Source: Antedon mediterranea (taxonomy: Eukaryota > Echinodermata > Crinoidea > Comatulida > Antedonidae). Taken from it: a stretch of DNA of 64,000 nt. Numbering within the stretch: position 1 is the stretch's first letter; the number at the start of each line of letters is the position of its first letter. Both the position numbers and the translations under genes were made by a program. The stretch lies in contig NC_092675.1 of the NCBI RefSeq assembly GCF_964355755.1, positions 27,926,912-27,990,911 of the forward strand. The letters run 5' to 3'. Under the pieces are notes generated by a model. The model saw only the letters and a list, made by a program, of their open reading frames with translations, ran no database searches and was not told the DNA's origin. Below are positions 1 to 33,100 of this stretch, piece by piece.

Positions 1-2225
1 AATAAAATTGTTAAATTAATAATCGAACATATTTTTCCAAATTATAAATATATAAACATACTTTTAATTCCTTTACTTTCTCATATTATTGCGATCATTG
101 TAAAGAAAATTGCTAATAGATATATGCAGCTCAACATTGCTAACTAAAAAAATAGTTAAATGTTGGCAGCCATCCTCATAAAACTAGAATAGACATATGT
201 TTCTTAACTTTTCAACTCATGAAATATGAATAGATAGAAAATCCTTCTGCATTGCATTTTAGTATACTGAATAGTAGACACCCAAATGCATGTTTGATCT
301 TTTTTAAATATAACTTTTGTCATACTTATAAATGCATCTTGTTGGTTTCTTTTGTGACACTTCAGTTTCTCTTGAGGTTCCGACTAGTTCAATGCCGAAT
401 AAGCAAAGACAAAGGCAAAGTTTGAATCTTGAAATTCTCAATTGTAAGTCAGGGATTGAATCGTAATTTAATGCTTTTAACAGAAAAAAAACCACTAATT
501 TTATCTTTTAAATGAATATATTACTATATTTAAAGAATATAATACAATTTTTTTCTTTGGTAATTTATTTTGCTGAATTACTCACAGAATGTTGTTTTGC
601 TTTTTAATCCAATATTTAAACATAATTTACTGATTTATAAACATTAATTAAAATTACAGATAATTACCAATAAGGAATTGTAAATAAAATAAAGTAAAAT
701 CTTGATTTTGATACTTATAATTTAGGTTCAAACTAAAAAGGTCTAATTTATGATGAACCCAAAGTAATCATTACATAATAATAGAATGCTGTACCTCCTG
801 AAATTTTAAAAACAGAAAACAAAAATTGTTCTAAACTTATAGAATGAATAGATAAGAGTGTGTCAGTTGATTGGTTAATTATGCATCACATGTCGTTCGG
901 TATTTATAGTTCTACCCAACAGGAAAATGATAATATTTTTTCCACAATAGTATTAACACTGATAATGTGCATTACCTATTATATTTTAGTTATGCATGCC
1001 TTTGTTTTATGATATTATTGAAATTTATATGGTGTTTCTGCACAAGAACACATTTTTTTCTTTACCTATTATTTTTGCGTTCACCAAGCCTTGCTTGTTT
1101 GCTACTATAATTATTTTTTACCTTTCCACCACATTTTATTGCCATAGCTTTTAATGACATTGAAGTTGTCGAAAGTAAGTAAAATAAGACACAGTTTATA
1201 TGATATATGCTATGGTATTTGCATTAAAAGTAATGTTATATTTAAATGTGGGACTACATATAAATGTTGCTAGGGTTGTTTTATTGTAGAAAAGGTGAGA
1301 TAATCAATTTTACTACTGCAGCAACCGACCTATTATTGAATCATGGTTGTAAAGAATACTAGATTGAAATTATTATATCTGATGTTAGCTTGTCCTTGTC
1401 TATGTTTTATTTATGTATTTATTTCTATTATTGATTTAAGTTCTTTTTTCGTTAGCGCATATCATTATGTTGCCATATTATGTATTGTTGTAATATATTT
1501 GTAATGAGAATCAAGGAATTAGGAGATATCACCACGTAGTTTTTGGCTTGTTTAAATTACTAGGCAACCATATCTTTATTTGTTATATATAATTTCATAC
1601 TATTATCTTTTTTTTTTTTACTTTGTGCAAATTGTTATCAATATTAGCAGCATACAAAAATGGATATCATTGTAATTTTCTATAAAATATCTGATAGAAA
1701 GCAAACAAAAATAGCATTTTATTACATACCTCAATTTCAATTATGACAACATCGGTTTTCTTTATTTACTCAAACACTACTATGGAAAATACATAAAAGC
1801 CATTTCAATTGAATAAAGTTGGACTGGCATTTCCAAATATTCGTAAGCAAAGTATGGATTTTTTAAGTTGCTCAACCTCTTGCTAGTTTGTTTTATATTA
1901 CAATATTATAACTGTACATCTGAGGTTGTGTTTACCCTGGCTGATTATTTTATTGGCCTATATTAATATATATTAAACAGATGGGGAGATAATTTTTTTT
2001 AAAGGTTTTTTTAAAATATATTCTTAATAATAATAACTAAAATATGTTGTTTATTGATTTTTTAATATTTTTTTTATTATTTGTAATTAATAATTTTATC
2101 CAGTTTTCATATTTTTATGTTTTATAATCGCCTGCTATATTTCTTTGTTTTATGTTCTTATCAATTTTTGTTTGTTATGCTTTGGGTATGCTATGTTGAA
2201 TTACATAACAAACAGCGAATGCTAA

Positions 2226-2356
2226 AGCTTGGTTTCCACTACGATACAACGCAACAACGTAAGCGCAACACAACAGTTCGAATATTCCATCGGTTGTGAT
2301 TGGTCAAGTCATGTTTTTGTCGAAGTCGTTACGTTGAATCCTAGTGGGAACCAAGC
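2226..2356. mobile_element. Small MITE (family 1), probably PIF/Harbinger-like
   Basis: The ends are inverted repeats: left end AGCTTGGTTTCCACTACGAT, right end reading ATCCTAGTGGGAACCAAGC. It is flanked by TAA on both sides, which fits a 3-bp TWA target duplication. A second, shorter copy with the same ends lies at 31292-31384 in PUM3 intron 5. It has no coding capacity. Confidence 0.65.
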
Positions 2357-2649
2357 ATAACTAGTCATATACATATCTTACTGTAAAGCAAGTTATATTT
2401 ATGGTAAGATTTACAATAAGGTACTGTATAGCTAACCTAATAGTTATGCTCGTTGACATTTTGTAGAGAATAGAATGCTTGTTGACATGAATAACATGTA
2501 GATAAGCTAACAAACTGATTTTAATACAATTGTATTCAGTTTAAATTAGTAAGTTTTCAAAACTGTTTTGATGCTTCCAGTAATACAAAAGTATTAAGAA
2601 TTGTGGATCCATTAAATAAATATTTCAGTATTATTCCAATATTATCATT

Positions 2650-2941
2650 GACATCATTATCAACATTTCCATCAACATTGCCATCCACATTTTCATCAAC
2701 ATTGCCATCAACATTTCCATCAACATTGTCGTCAACATTGCCATCAGCATTGTCATCAACATTGCCATCAACATTTCCATCAACATTTCCATAAACATTG
2801 CCATCAACATTGTCATCAACATTGCCATCAACATTGTCATCAACATTGCTATCGATATTGCCATCAACATTGCCATCAACCTTGCCATCAACATTGCCAT
2901 CAACATTTTCATCAACATTGCTATCAACATTCCATCAACAT
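2650..2941. repeat. 12-bp minisatellite (CATCAACATTGC-type units)
   Basis: About two dozen imperfect copies of a 12-base unit, CATCAACATTGC or variants ending TTGT, TTTC or TTGT, lie head to tail. Because 12 is a multiple of 3, the array is open in several frames on both strands and gives low-complexity Ser/Thr/Pro and Met/Leu/Ala open frames. These are not evidence of a gene. Confidence 0.9.
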
Positions 2942-3045
2942 CATCAGAAAAACAATACAAATTTACAAATTGAATTGTTTGATTTTAATATACCAACTTC
3001 TAACTTAACGTGTATTAATTTTTTATGGAATTTTTTACACCACAG

Positions 3046-18757
<15,712 letters not shown>

Positions 18758-19093
18758 AAATGTTGAATTATCGTAGAAAGTATTATATTGTGCCTGGAGA
18801 AATTAAAGATATTTGAACCTGCCTTATTCATATGCTGCACTATGTGTTGTTGTTTGTGAATGTTAGTGTCTGAAGATACAATAGTGCTGTTTAAAAGAAT
18901 GTTTGATTTGTTTAGAAAATTGACTTTTCTGTTATGTTGTGAATAATATGTGCGTAATCTCAGAGTAGAGGTACTTATGACGACCATACCGACTCACACA
19001 CACACACACACTTCAGTTGGTGGTGATCATGCGATATGCCATTTTTTTAACGCGGGTGGGGGAGGGGGGAGTAAAGACTTTCTGAGTGAGTGC

Positions 19094-19099
19094 AATAAA
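19094..19099 (+). terminator. Likely DOCK polyadenylation signal (AATAAA)
   Basis: AATAAA lies ~340 bases after the DOCK stop codon and is followed within 15 bases by a GT-rich stretch (AGTGTGTGGGTGTGTGTTTG). That arrangement is the usual signal plus downstream element. Confidence 0.6.
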
Positions 19100-20694
19100 G
19101 CACATAGTGTGTGGGTGTGTGTTTGTTTTATAATTTTTCTTTTGTTTAAAAGTATTAATGACCGACCAAGTTGTGATAAAATGGTCATATGTCACAATCT
19201 ATTTGTTATATAATAAGGTGAAACCTACTGTTGTTTGTAACTTTTTAATATTTTTTTGAAAACTTGTTTTAAATGAACACCTAAAAAAACTAACACGCAC
19301 TAAGTATTGCATGTTCTTTTAGTATTATAGTATTATCTTTATGAAACTAACTGTCAACAATATGACTAGCCCATAAATTCTTAAGTTAAAAATTTCTTTT
19401 TTTTGTCAATATTATTAATCTCAAAAGCAAAATAAGCAATATACTCTTTTAACATTTTACTAATTATGCAAGTCATTACTAACTGCCTTATCACCTCAAA
19501 ACCAAATGTTTTGACCAAAGTTTAAATACACATTTAACAATGTATATAAGATTTTGTTTATTTTATTATAGAAGTAACTATTGAACATTATTGTATCAAA
19601 TTGTCAAATTGTGTTTGTTTATTTTATTATAGAAGTAATTATTGAACATTATTGTAGCAAATTGCGTTTGTTTATCTTATAGCCTAGAAGTAATTAGTAT
19701 TGAACGAACAAAAATTGTTTTTTTTTATTAAAGTATATAAGTAATCAGGTTATTAAAAACATATTTTATAATGTTATTTTATAATATGAGGCGTTAATTT
19801 ATCTAAGATTGTTATATAGGTGCCAATAAAAAACAAATATATTTTCTTTAGATACATAAACTAATATCCAATCATGTAACTGGGTCAAATAATCTAATAT
19901 TAATATTTGACCTAGAAAATTGTTATAACCTAACATGGAAGTACTGTTGTCTTAGAAAACACCAGTGTCATAGATAATTGAATATTCTTAAAGTATTTTT
20001 AATGATTTATTATTATTATGCATAAATGAAAACTATAGGTTATCAAAGAATTATAGACAAATTATTTTGCAAATTAACATATGAAGCAATGACAACCAAT
20101 ATAAGTATACAATTACTGATTTGGCCATAATTCCACCCTAGTGGTGCGTATGAAAGGTTCCTTGAGAGTATAAAGTAAAACATTGCATTTAGTCCTTTGG
20201 TATAAGCCCCTCCTCAAAGTGGGTTACACCCACCTCAATATAGTACCTTTAATTCCTATTTTTAAATGATAAAGTAGAAGCCTTTCTGCCAATACTGTCC
20301 CAAACCATAAACCAAAGCACATAATATGCCTTTAATATTGACCTGTCATTACTCTAATATTACTGTGGGGTGTCAAAATAATTCACAATGCAAATAAATC
20401 AGTTATAATCCATAGTAATATGTTAATAATCTTTATTGGAAAAAGACACCTTTATATCAAGTGGCACTTGTGTCAACAGTGCGTCCTTACAAGGTGAATA
20501 TAACAAGAAATAATCTTCAACCTTAGTAGAGCAAGTAAATTACAGATAACCACTTATATATTTATAAATAAGTGTAATATTTTATTTATAGGAATCATTG
20601 TTTTTTTTTATATACAGTATTGTTGTTTTTAAACAATTTACAATTGTCTTTATTAAGAGATACATTACATACATGTTTTCAATGTCTGCCTAGT

Positions 20695-20790
20695 CGTATC
20701 AAACGAGTTGACGTGCCCAAATATGATATGATGTCATCCACTGTGTCCATATATGGGCACATAAAGTTTGAAAGTGTAGACGAAGCTTAA
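20695..20790. mobile_element. MITE (family 2), short copy
   Basis: It ends GTGTAGACGAAGCTTA and contains GTGCCCAAATATGATATGAT and CCATATATGGGCACAT. On the opposite strand this matches the family-2 element at 9900-10164. The left end is unclear. Confidence 0.5.
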
Positions 20791-21126
20791 ATCATAAGTA
20801 ATTTGGTGCTGTGAATATTTTCTTTATGTTGTACAGTTCGTGGTATACCATACCTTAGTCAAGCTTTTATTTAACAGCAGCATTTAATTAATGCCTTTAG
20901 TATTTATTTTGTATTATTTTGCAATCAATTAATGTATATACATTCATGCTTCATAAAATAAATAACATTACAGATTTTTGATTACTGTTTTTAATTGTCT
21001 AACTTCCAAGTAGTAAAATTGCATCCTTATTTTAAAATAATACCATAAAGTCTCGCGTTGTCTACAGTACATATATCAAGCAGAAACCAACTCATGATTT
21101 TCTCATTGTTCAGCAAATCATAGAAC

Positions 21127-21243
21127 TCGACACAAAGGGACCCTTAGGGGAGTAGAAAGTTGTGGTATGTGTCGTCTACACCTGTGTGCAATTCAGCCCA
21201 GTAGGCTGCAAGTCACAGGTTATTCCCCCATTTACATTTACAA
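21127..21243 (+). repeat. 3' part of the tRNA(Ser/Leu)-derived SINE
   Basis: It starts GGGACCCTTAGGGGAGTAGA and ends in TTATTCCCCCATTTACATTT. These are the reverse complement of the blocks at 9005-9105. Only the 3' half of the family is present. Confidence 0.6.
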
Positions 21244-21648
21244 GCATTTTGAACCATATTCAAGAGGCAGATGTCCATATCTTATTTGTTGCCCTATTAT
21301 TATTTCATTCTCATAAGTTCCCAATAAAAAAACAGATACAATACAAACATCTTCATAAAGGCATATTGTGTTTATCTACACAAAATTTGGTTCTTTAGAT
21401 AAAAAGGTTTAACATTTAGTACTCCTTAGATAAAAATTTCTTAATAAATAATTTGGTCAATCAAAATTATCATAATCATATCACAAAAATATACGGTATA
21501 TAGATCTACTTAAAACACCTTGTGTATCTTTTCATTGGATGATCACGTATTTTCACGATTAGGTGTTACAGGTTCAGGAGTCGTAAAAATGTTGAGAATA
21601 TTATGCAAGGCCTGTAGTAGGCTCCATTTCAGCACAAATAGGAATCAT

Positions 21649-27147
<5,499 letters not shown>

Positions 27148-30100
27148 ATGGAAAAGAAGAAAAGTAGATCTGTTGCAAGCACAGGAAAGATCAAAATGAA
27201 AAAGAAGTTTGCCAAGCAAGGTAAAGTGAAGAAAGAAAATAGGAGTGCAAAGAAATCAACTTCTGGAATAAAGAAAAAGAAAGACAAAACGTTTGAGGAA
27301 AAATCTGAAAAGTTTGTGAAAATGGACTTTGAAGAAATGGTGGCTGCAGAAGGAGATGACAATGAAGAGGAAATAGAAGCTAAGGAATTAAAAGAAGCAA
27401 AGAGGGAGAAAGGAGACAAGCTGGAAAAAGGAAAGAAACGAAAAGCAGAAGGTATTATTAATGAAATAAAGTGCTATTTTTGGTGGATCAGACCTTGATT
27501 TATAAATATAAGAGGAGAGCTCCTAATGGCTCTCCTCAATATGTTGAGGAGAGCCATTATTTTGATTAAGTATTCGAGGCACAGGCCCACCATGGTTGGG
27601 CCTGTGGCGAGCCGAATTTTGATAAATGACACCTCTAGATGGCCGGAAATGGTACTCTCGCAGCTCGCACGTAAAATTCATCGTAGGTCATTGTTCTCTG
27701 AACGTAGTCTACGAATACGATTTATTGTTATGATAATTATCTATGCGTCGATTGTAGGGTGGTTCGTAGAATCGTAGGGTTAGCAAACACCATTGTCATC
27801 GCCTTTAGAAGCATGGACAATGCAAACTATTGTTTGCTAATTAAAATCCTATCTAAAGATAGTAGACGTCAATTTTTGTAGCCACCCTAGCTAGGCCTAC
27901 GCATCGGTTATCCTAATTTGGACAGAAATCCGCCGACGAGACAACATCGGGTCCGTGGACCTCAGCTCACGCAGAGAGAGAGTCAAGGCTATCTAGGCCT
28001 AGTCTAGTTTCGGCGGCCTACACTATAAATTATTTAATCCTACCTTGGGTTAGCGAATTATAAAAACAACGACACCTAGACTAGGACACCAACAAAATAA
28101 ATATATATTCCATATATTATTAATTACTTTAAGATTTAACATAAAGGCCTTTTAAAATGATTACGACATGTGTATAAGAAAAGGCCCGACCAGAATTTGG
28201 AGGGGAAAACATGTGAGCAGATCAGAGAGAGTATTATGTTTCATGTCATGTGACACAAAATCCAGGTACACGATCTTAATTACTGTTTATCGTCGGCAGC
28301 CACCCTCTCGTACTGAGTTTAAAAAAAACATGTGAGATGTTGCGGTAAAGCAGAGAGTATCGCGTTTCATGCCATGTGACCAAAAAAATTAGGTCTGTAC
28401 AATTACGGTCTTCTGTCGGCAGTCTTTTTGAGCGACCGATTGAACGTTCTGATACTATATTTAGAATGAATTGTTTACGATATTTTTCTCGCAACATCAA
28501 AGATCGTTTGCGCGCCTAGCCTATCGGGGGTAGCCATAACAAAGATCGTTATAGGCTAGACTGCGTGTTGTATTCGGGGTTAATATTCTTATCAGAGCGC
28601 CAAGGAGCGTCAGCGCCATGGCGCTCCTTTTAAATCAAGGTCTGGTGGATATAAAAAAAAATGTTGATTTTACTGTGAAAAGAAACCAATCTTTACAAAT
28701 ATCATTAATGAATAATAACATAACGATTGAAGGTATTTATTTTGTATTATTGTCAACAGATTCAGATAAACCAGATCTTTTGCAAATGAGTAAGAAACAG
28801 CGAAAAGATGTACGCAAACAAGTGAAAACAAACTATGAATTGTCTCAGAAAACCAAGAAAATGTGGGAAGTCTTAAGACAGTAAGTTATTTAATAAACAA
28901 ATTCATCTTTTATTATCTTTATTTATTATATTAATTATTATTTATTTATCTTCAGTAAAAGAGGTCAGACAGTGGCTGTGTGTGTACTAGTATAGTACAT
29001 CAGGGTAACCCCCTACTCGTCTCGAAAGATATACTACTACTCTTTAAGGTGCACATGAGCTAGATGTGTACACTGGACCTAAATTTTTACAGCCCTTAAT
29101 CTGAAAAAAACTTGTTCTACTGTACCACCAGAACCATGGAGCGAGTGAGCCTCTAACCCTTGGCTACATAATTACGGTTCAACTGCTCGGCCACTCACTC
29201 GCTTGTTTACTCACAGCATAACTACTAATAATCACAGTCTCTATTGTTCAGTAGTTTCTTTTGTTGGTCCAGTGTTACTGTACCTCTTTAAAACGTTGTG
29301 ACAGCGTTGTTCCATACCAATATATTTCTAACTTTCTTAAGGTCTAAAAGTTTCCAAATTGTTACTATTAAAAACACATACTAGACATATTAGTCTAGCA
29401 CAAGTGTGTCCGGTAATGGGACAGTTGACTTTCAACAACATAACATTACCATACAATTTTTTTTAAATGTACAGTATAATATTTAATTAAAAATATAAAA
29501 CACATGGGCTTTACTTAACTTTATTTATTTTATTTTTTTCAGAGAAAAATGTAGCAAAGAAAAGCGTAAAGAAATCCTTGACGAATTAAAAGAACTTGTC
29601 AAAGGAAAAGTGTTAGAGGTACAGTACATATTTGGGCACATCATACTTTTTTTTGTCAAACAGTTACTGCATTATATGTCTGTATGAGTGTCTAAACCAT
29701 TTCTTTCTAAATAAATCTGATAAATTTAATGATATATTTTGTTGTAGCTTGTGTATGCTCATGATTCTGTGCGTGTAGTACAATGTTGTTTAAAGTTTGG
29801 AGATGGAAGTTTACGTACTGACATGTTTAATGAGGTTAAAGGTTAGTCATTGATAACAATATGTATAATAATTAAATTTTTATTAGTCCAATATAAATGT
29901 TAAGTACTGCCCTCTACGTGTAGCACAATGTTAAAGTTTGAAGATGAAATCTATATGTTTAATCCGGTTAAAGATTAGTAATTGGTATAACATTTATTTA
30001 CTAATTTGATTACTATAATATAACATATTTAATACTGCCCTCTATACATGTAGCACAATGTTTAAAGTTTAAAGATGAAATCTTTGTGCTAACCAGTTTA

Positions 30101-33100
30101 ATCAGGTTAAAGATTAGTAATTGGTAAAAAATGTATTTACAAATTTGATTAGTCTAATATAAATGTTTAATACTGCCCTCTACGTGTAGCACAATGTTAA
30201 AGTTTGAAGATGAAATCTATATGTTTAATCCGGTTAAAGATTACAGTAGTAATTGGTATAACATTTATTTACTAATTTTATTAGTCTAATATAAATACTG
30301 CCCTCTGTATGTCAATTTTGACGAAGAAATCTTTGTACTAACCAGTTTAATCCGGTTAAATTAAAGATTAGTGATATAATATTTACTAATTTGATTACTA
30401 TGATATAACATGTTGAATACTCCCTCTATGCATTTAGAACAATGATAAAGTTTGTAGGTGGATGTCTATGATGTATATGTTTAATAATGATGTTAAAGGT
30501 TTAACATTAAAGCATTGGTTACATTTTATTATTTGCAATTACAGTTATTTTATTAAACTTTAAATAATATACAATGTTGAATAATCCCTCTATCATGATC
30601 ATGTATAAAGTTATACTGTAAATTGTTTTATACAATGTACTTATATTGTTTTATTTTCTATCTTTTTTAATAAAAAATAATATGTTTCAAAAATAAAACC
30701 TACATTAATAATAACAATATTGTGTGGATAATATTGTGATTATTACATGTATGTTTTATTATATTATTAAAAACATATACCATTACCAGACATATTAGGC
30801 TAACCCAAGAGTCTAGTTCATTTCAATGTGAAGCGCCTTGTCACTTAAGTTAAAAGCGCTATATAAATTATTATTATTTAATGGGACAGTTGACTTTATA
30901 AGGATAATATTGTGATTATTATGTATGTTTTATTATTTCACAGATCATATCCTAAATATGTCGAAATGCAAGTATGCTAAATTTTTTGTGAAGCAAATGT
31001 TACGATACGGAACCAAGGAACAGCGCAATCATATAATGATTGCATTTCACGGTAGCGTATGTAAAATGGTCCGACACAAAGAAGCGTCAGAAGTAATTGA
31101 GATGGCGTACAATAACCATGCAAATTTAAAACAGAGATTGAAATTACTTGAAGAGTTCTATGGTCCTTCATTTGCTGTATTTAAGGTACTATAAATACAA
31201 ACAATTTTAATAATTCCAAAAATAATTTAAAAAGAAATAAATAAATTTTCTACTGACAAACTCAAGCAAATTTTGTTCCGAAGTACTCTTAAAGCTTGAT
31301 TCCCACTTGGATGTAACGTAACGACGTCGCATCACCACAAATAATGACCAATTATGACGCGGTGGATCAAGTGGGAACCAAGCTTAGGCTTAACAAATTG
31401 TGTTTCTACTATATAAAATAATTAAACACAAAATCGGTTAATCTGTGAGAGAATCTGTGACAATATATCTTATTCACAAGCTGCAAATTTGGTTTACTTT
31501 ACAGAAAGAAGGCATTGAGAGTCTGGATGATATTATTAAGGCAGAGCCTGAGAAGAAACGTCAAATCACAGAATTCATGGCAAATACACTAACATCTATG
31601 ATAGACAAGTGAGGATTATTATTAATTAATTAATTTTTATATATAAGTTTTTACAAACACAGTACAAGGTAGAACAATAACAATGTTCAATTATCAATTT
31701 TTGTGTATTAATTTGTTTATTTTTCTCTTGCAGGACTGTTATTAAACATAGTTTAATACACAAAGTTTTGTATGATTTCTTTCTACACGCAAGACCACAG
31801 CTGAGATCAGTAAGTAGGCATATTTTGGTGTAAAATAATACATTTTGTATTAAATGTAGCAATCCATTCACACACAAGTGAGACTTAATACGTGACCACA
31901 ACCTAATCTTTCTCTTAATATGCTCATCAATTTTTATGTAAATGGTTTTCTTTTTTACTTAAAAGGCTGATAAAGATAACGATTCATTGCCGTAATGATA
32001 AAAATAAGTATTTATTAGTACTTTAAGGTTTAAAAAACAGTGATTTGTTTTGCTTTTATTTCTAAAATGATGAAATTAAAGAAAACCAAAAATGTTTTAT
32101 ATGAGTATCTCTTACTATTTGTTTTATAATGACATATTTTAATATGTTTTTCATGTGAAAACTAAAGTTATTGGAGCATAATTATAATAAAGATATTAAA
32201 TTATGATAATTATTATTATAATTGCACATTATAACTACAATAACTTTATCAGGTGTATTTCATTTTAGATTTACAGGAACTTTTGGTTTTGTTTTAATAT
32301 TATTTACTGTACATACTGTTATGAAATATATAATCTATCTATAAATTTAGTACAATGTGTATTAATGTTTAGATGGCGTGACAGTCAAAGATATTAAATT
32401 TAAGTTTTCTTTTTAACAACTTTCTCATTAAATTTCAGTTTTCGTTTTCATTTTTCATACCATAAATTTTCTGTGTCTAAATATTGATACAGACATGTAA
32501 ATGTTTGACCAAAATAAATTGTACCAGCTTTTTAGTACCCTCTGATTTTAAGCATTTTATTTATAATTAGTCATACGCAATTTGATTTTATTTAATAGAT
32601 CAGCAAAATGATAAATGTTTTGTATTCATTGAATGGGGAAAGTATCATAAGTTGAAATATTGACTGTTGAAATATTCAAAGAAGTAAAAACTATTATTTC
32701 TATATTAATTATACTTTTTTTTATATTTTTAAAGGACATGATAGAATCCATAAGAGAGGTCGTAGTTCAAATTCTTCACACACACGATGGTGCTCGTGTT
32801 GCTATGCAGTGTATTTGGCATGGCACAGCAAAGGTATAAATATATTATAACATATACACAGGCGGTATCCACATAGTCACATCATCAAGAGAGAGATTAA
32901 ATCTAAAGCCAGTTTTCCAATAAGCCATCAAACATTGATTGATTTTTTGTGCATTCTTTACCATCACAAAAATTATAAAGTGCATACAAATGGAAAGAAA
33001 CCAGTGATGTAAAGCCGAAAGTGATTCCAACAGGAGGGGGAACCAACAAGATGGTGGCTGTAAATGTGTTCAAAAACATTATTTAATATAAAAAATCTAA

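Larger units (their letters stand above)
1..3045. other. Non-coding AT-rich region upstream of the first visible DOCK exon
   Basis: I see no exon with conserved protein content here. The first recognisable exon begins at 3046 in mid-protein, so at least the right part of this stretch is probably a DOCK intron. It holds a Harbinger-like MITE near 2226 and a 12-bp minisatellite near 2650. The open frames present are short and mostly read through A/T runs or the minisatellite. Confidence 0.6.
18758..21648. other. DOCK 3' UTR and intergenic DNA before the adenylate kinase
   Basis: No conserved coding sequence is seen. The first part should be DOCK 3' UTR. Contents: a short (CA)n run at 18994-19010, a ~63-bp unit repeated about three times at 19553-19700 (TTTGTTTATTTTATTATAGA units), a family-2 MITE at 20695-20790 and the 3' part of the tRNA-derived SINE at 21127-21243. 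The 3' UTR of the minus-strand kinase lies at the right edge. Confidence 0.7.

Noticed and set aside
27526-27777. 83-residue frame in PUM3 intron 1
   Set aside because: It starts in the hairpin pair, shows no conserved domain, and PUM3 splices across it.
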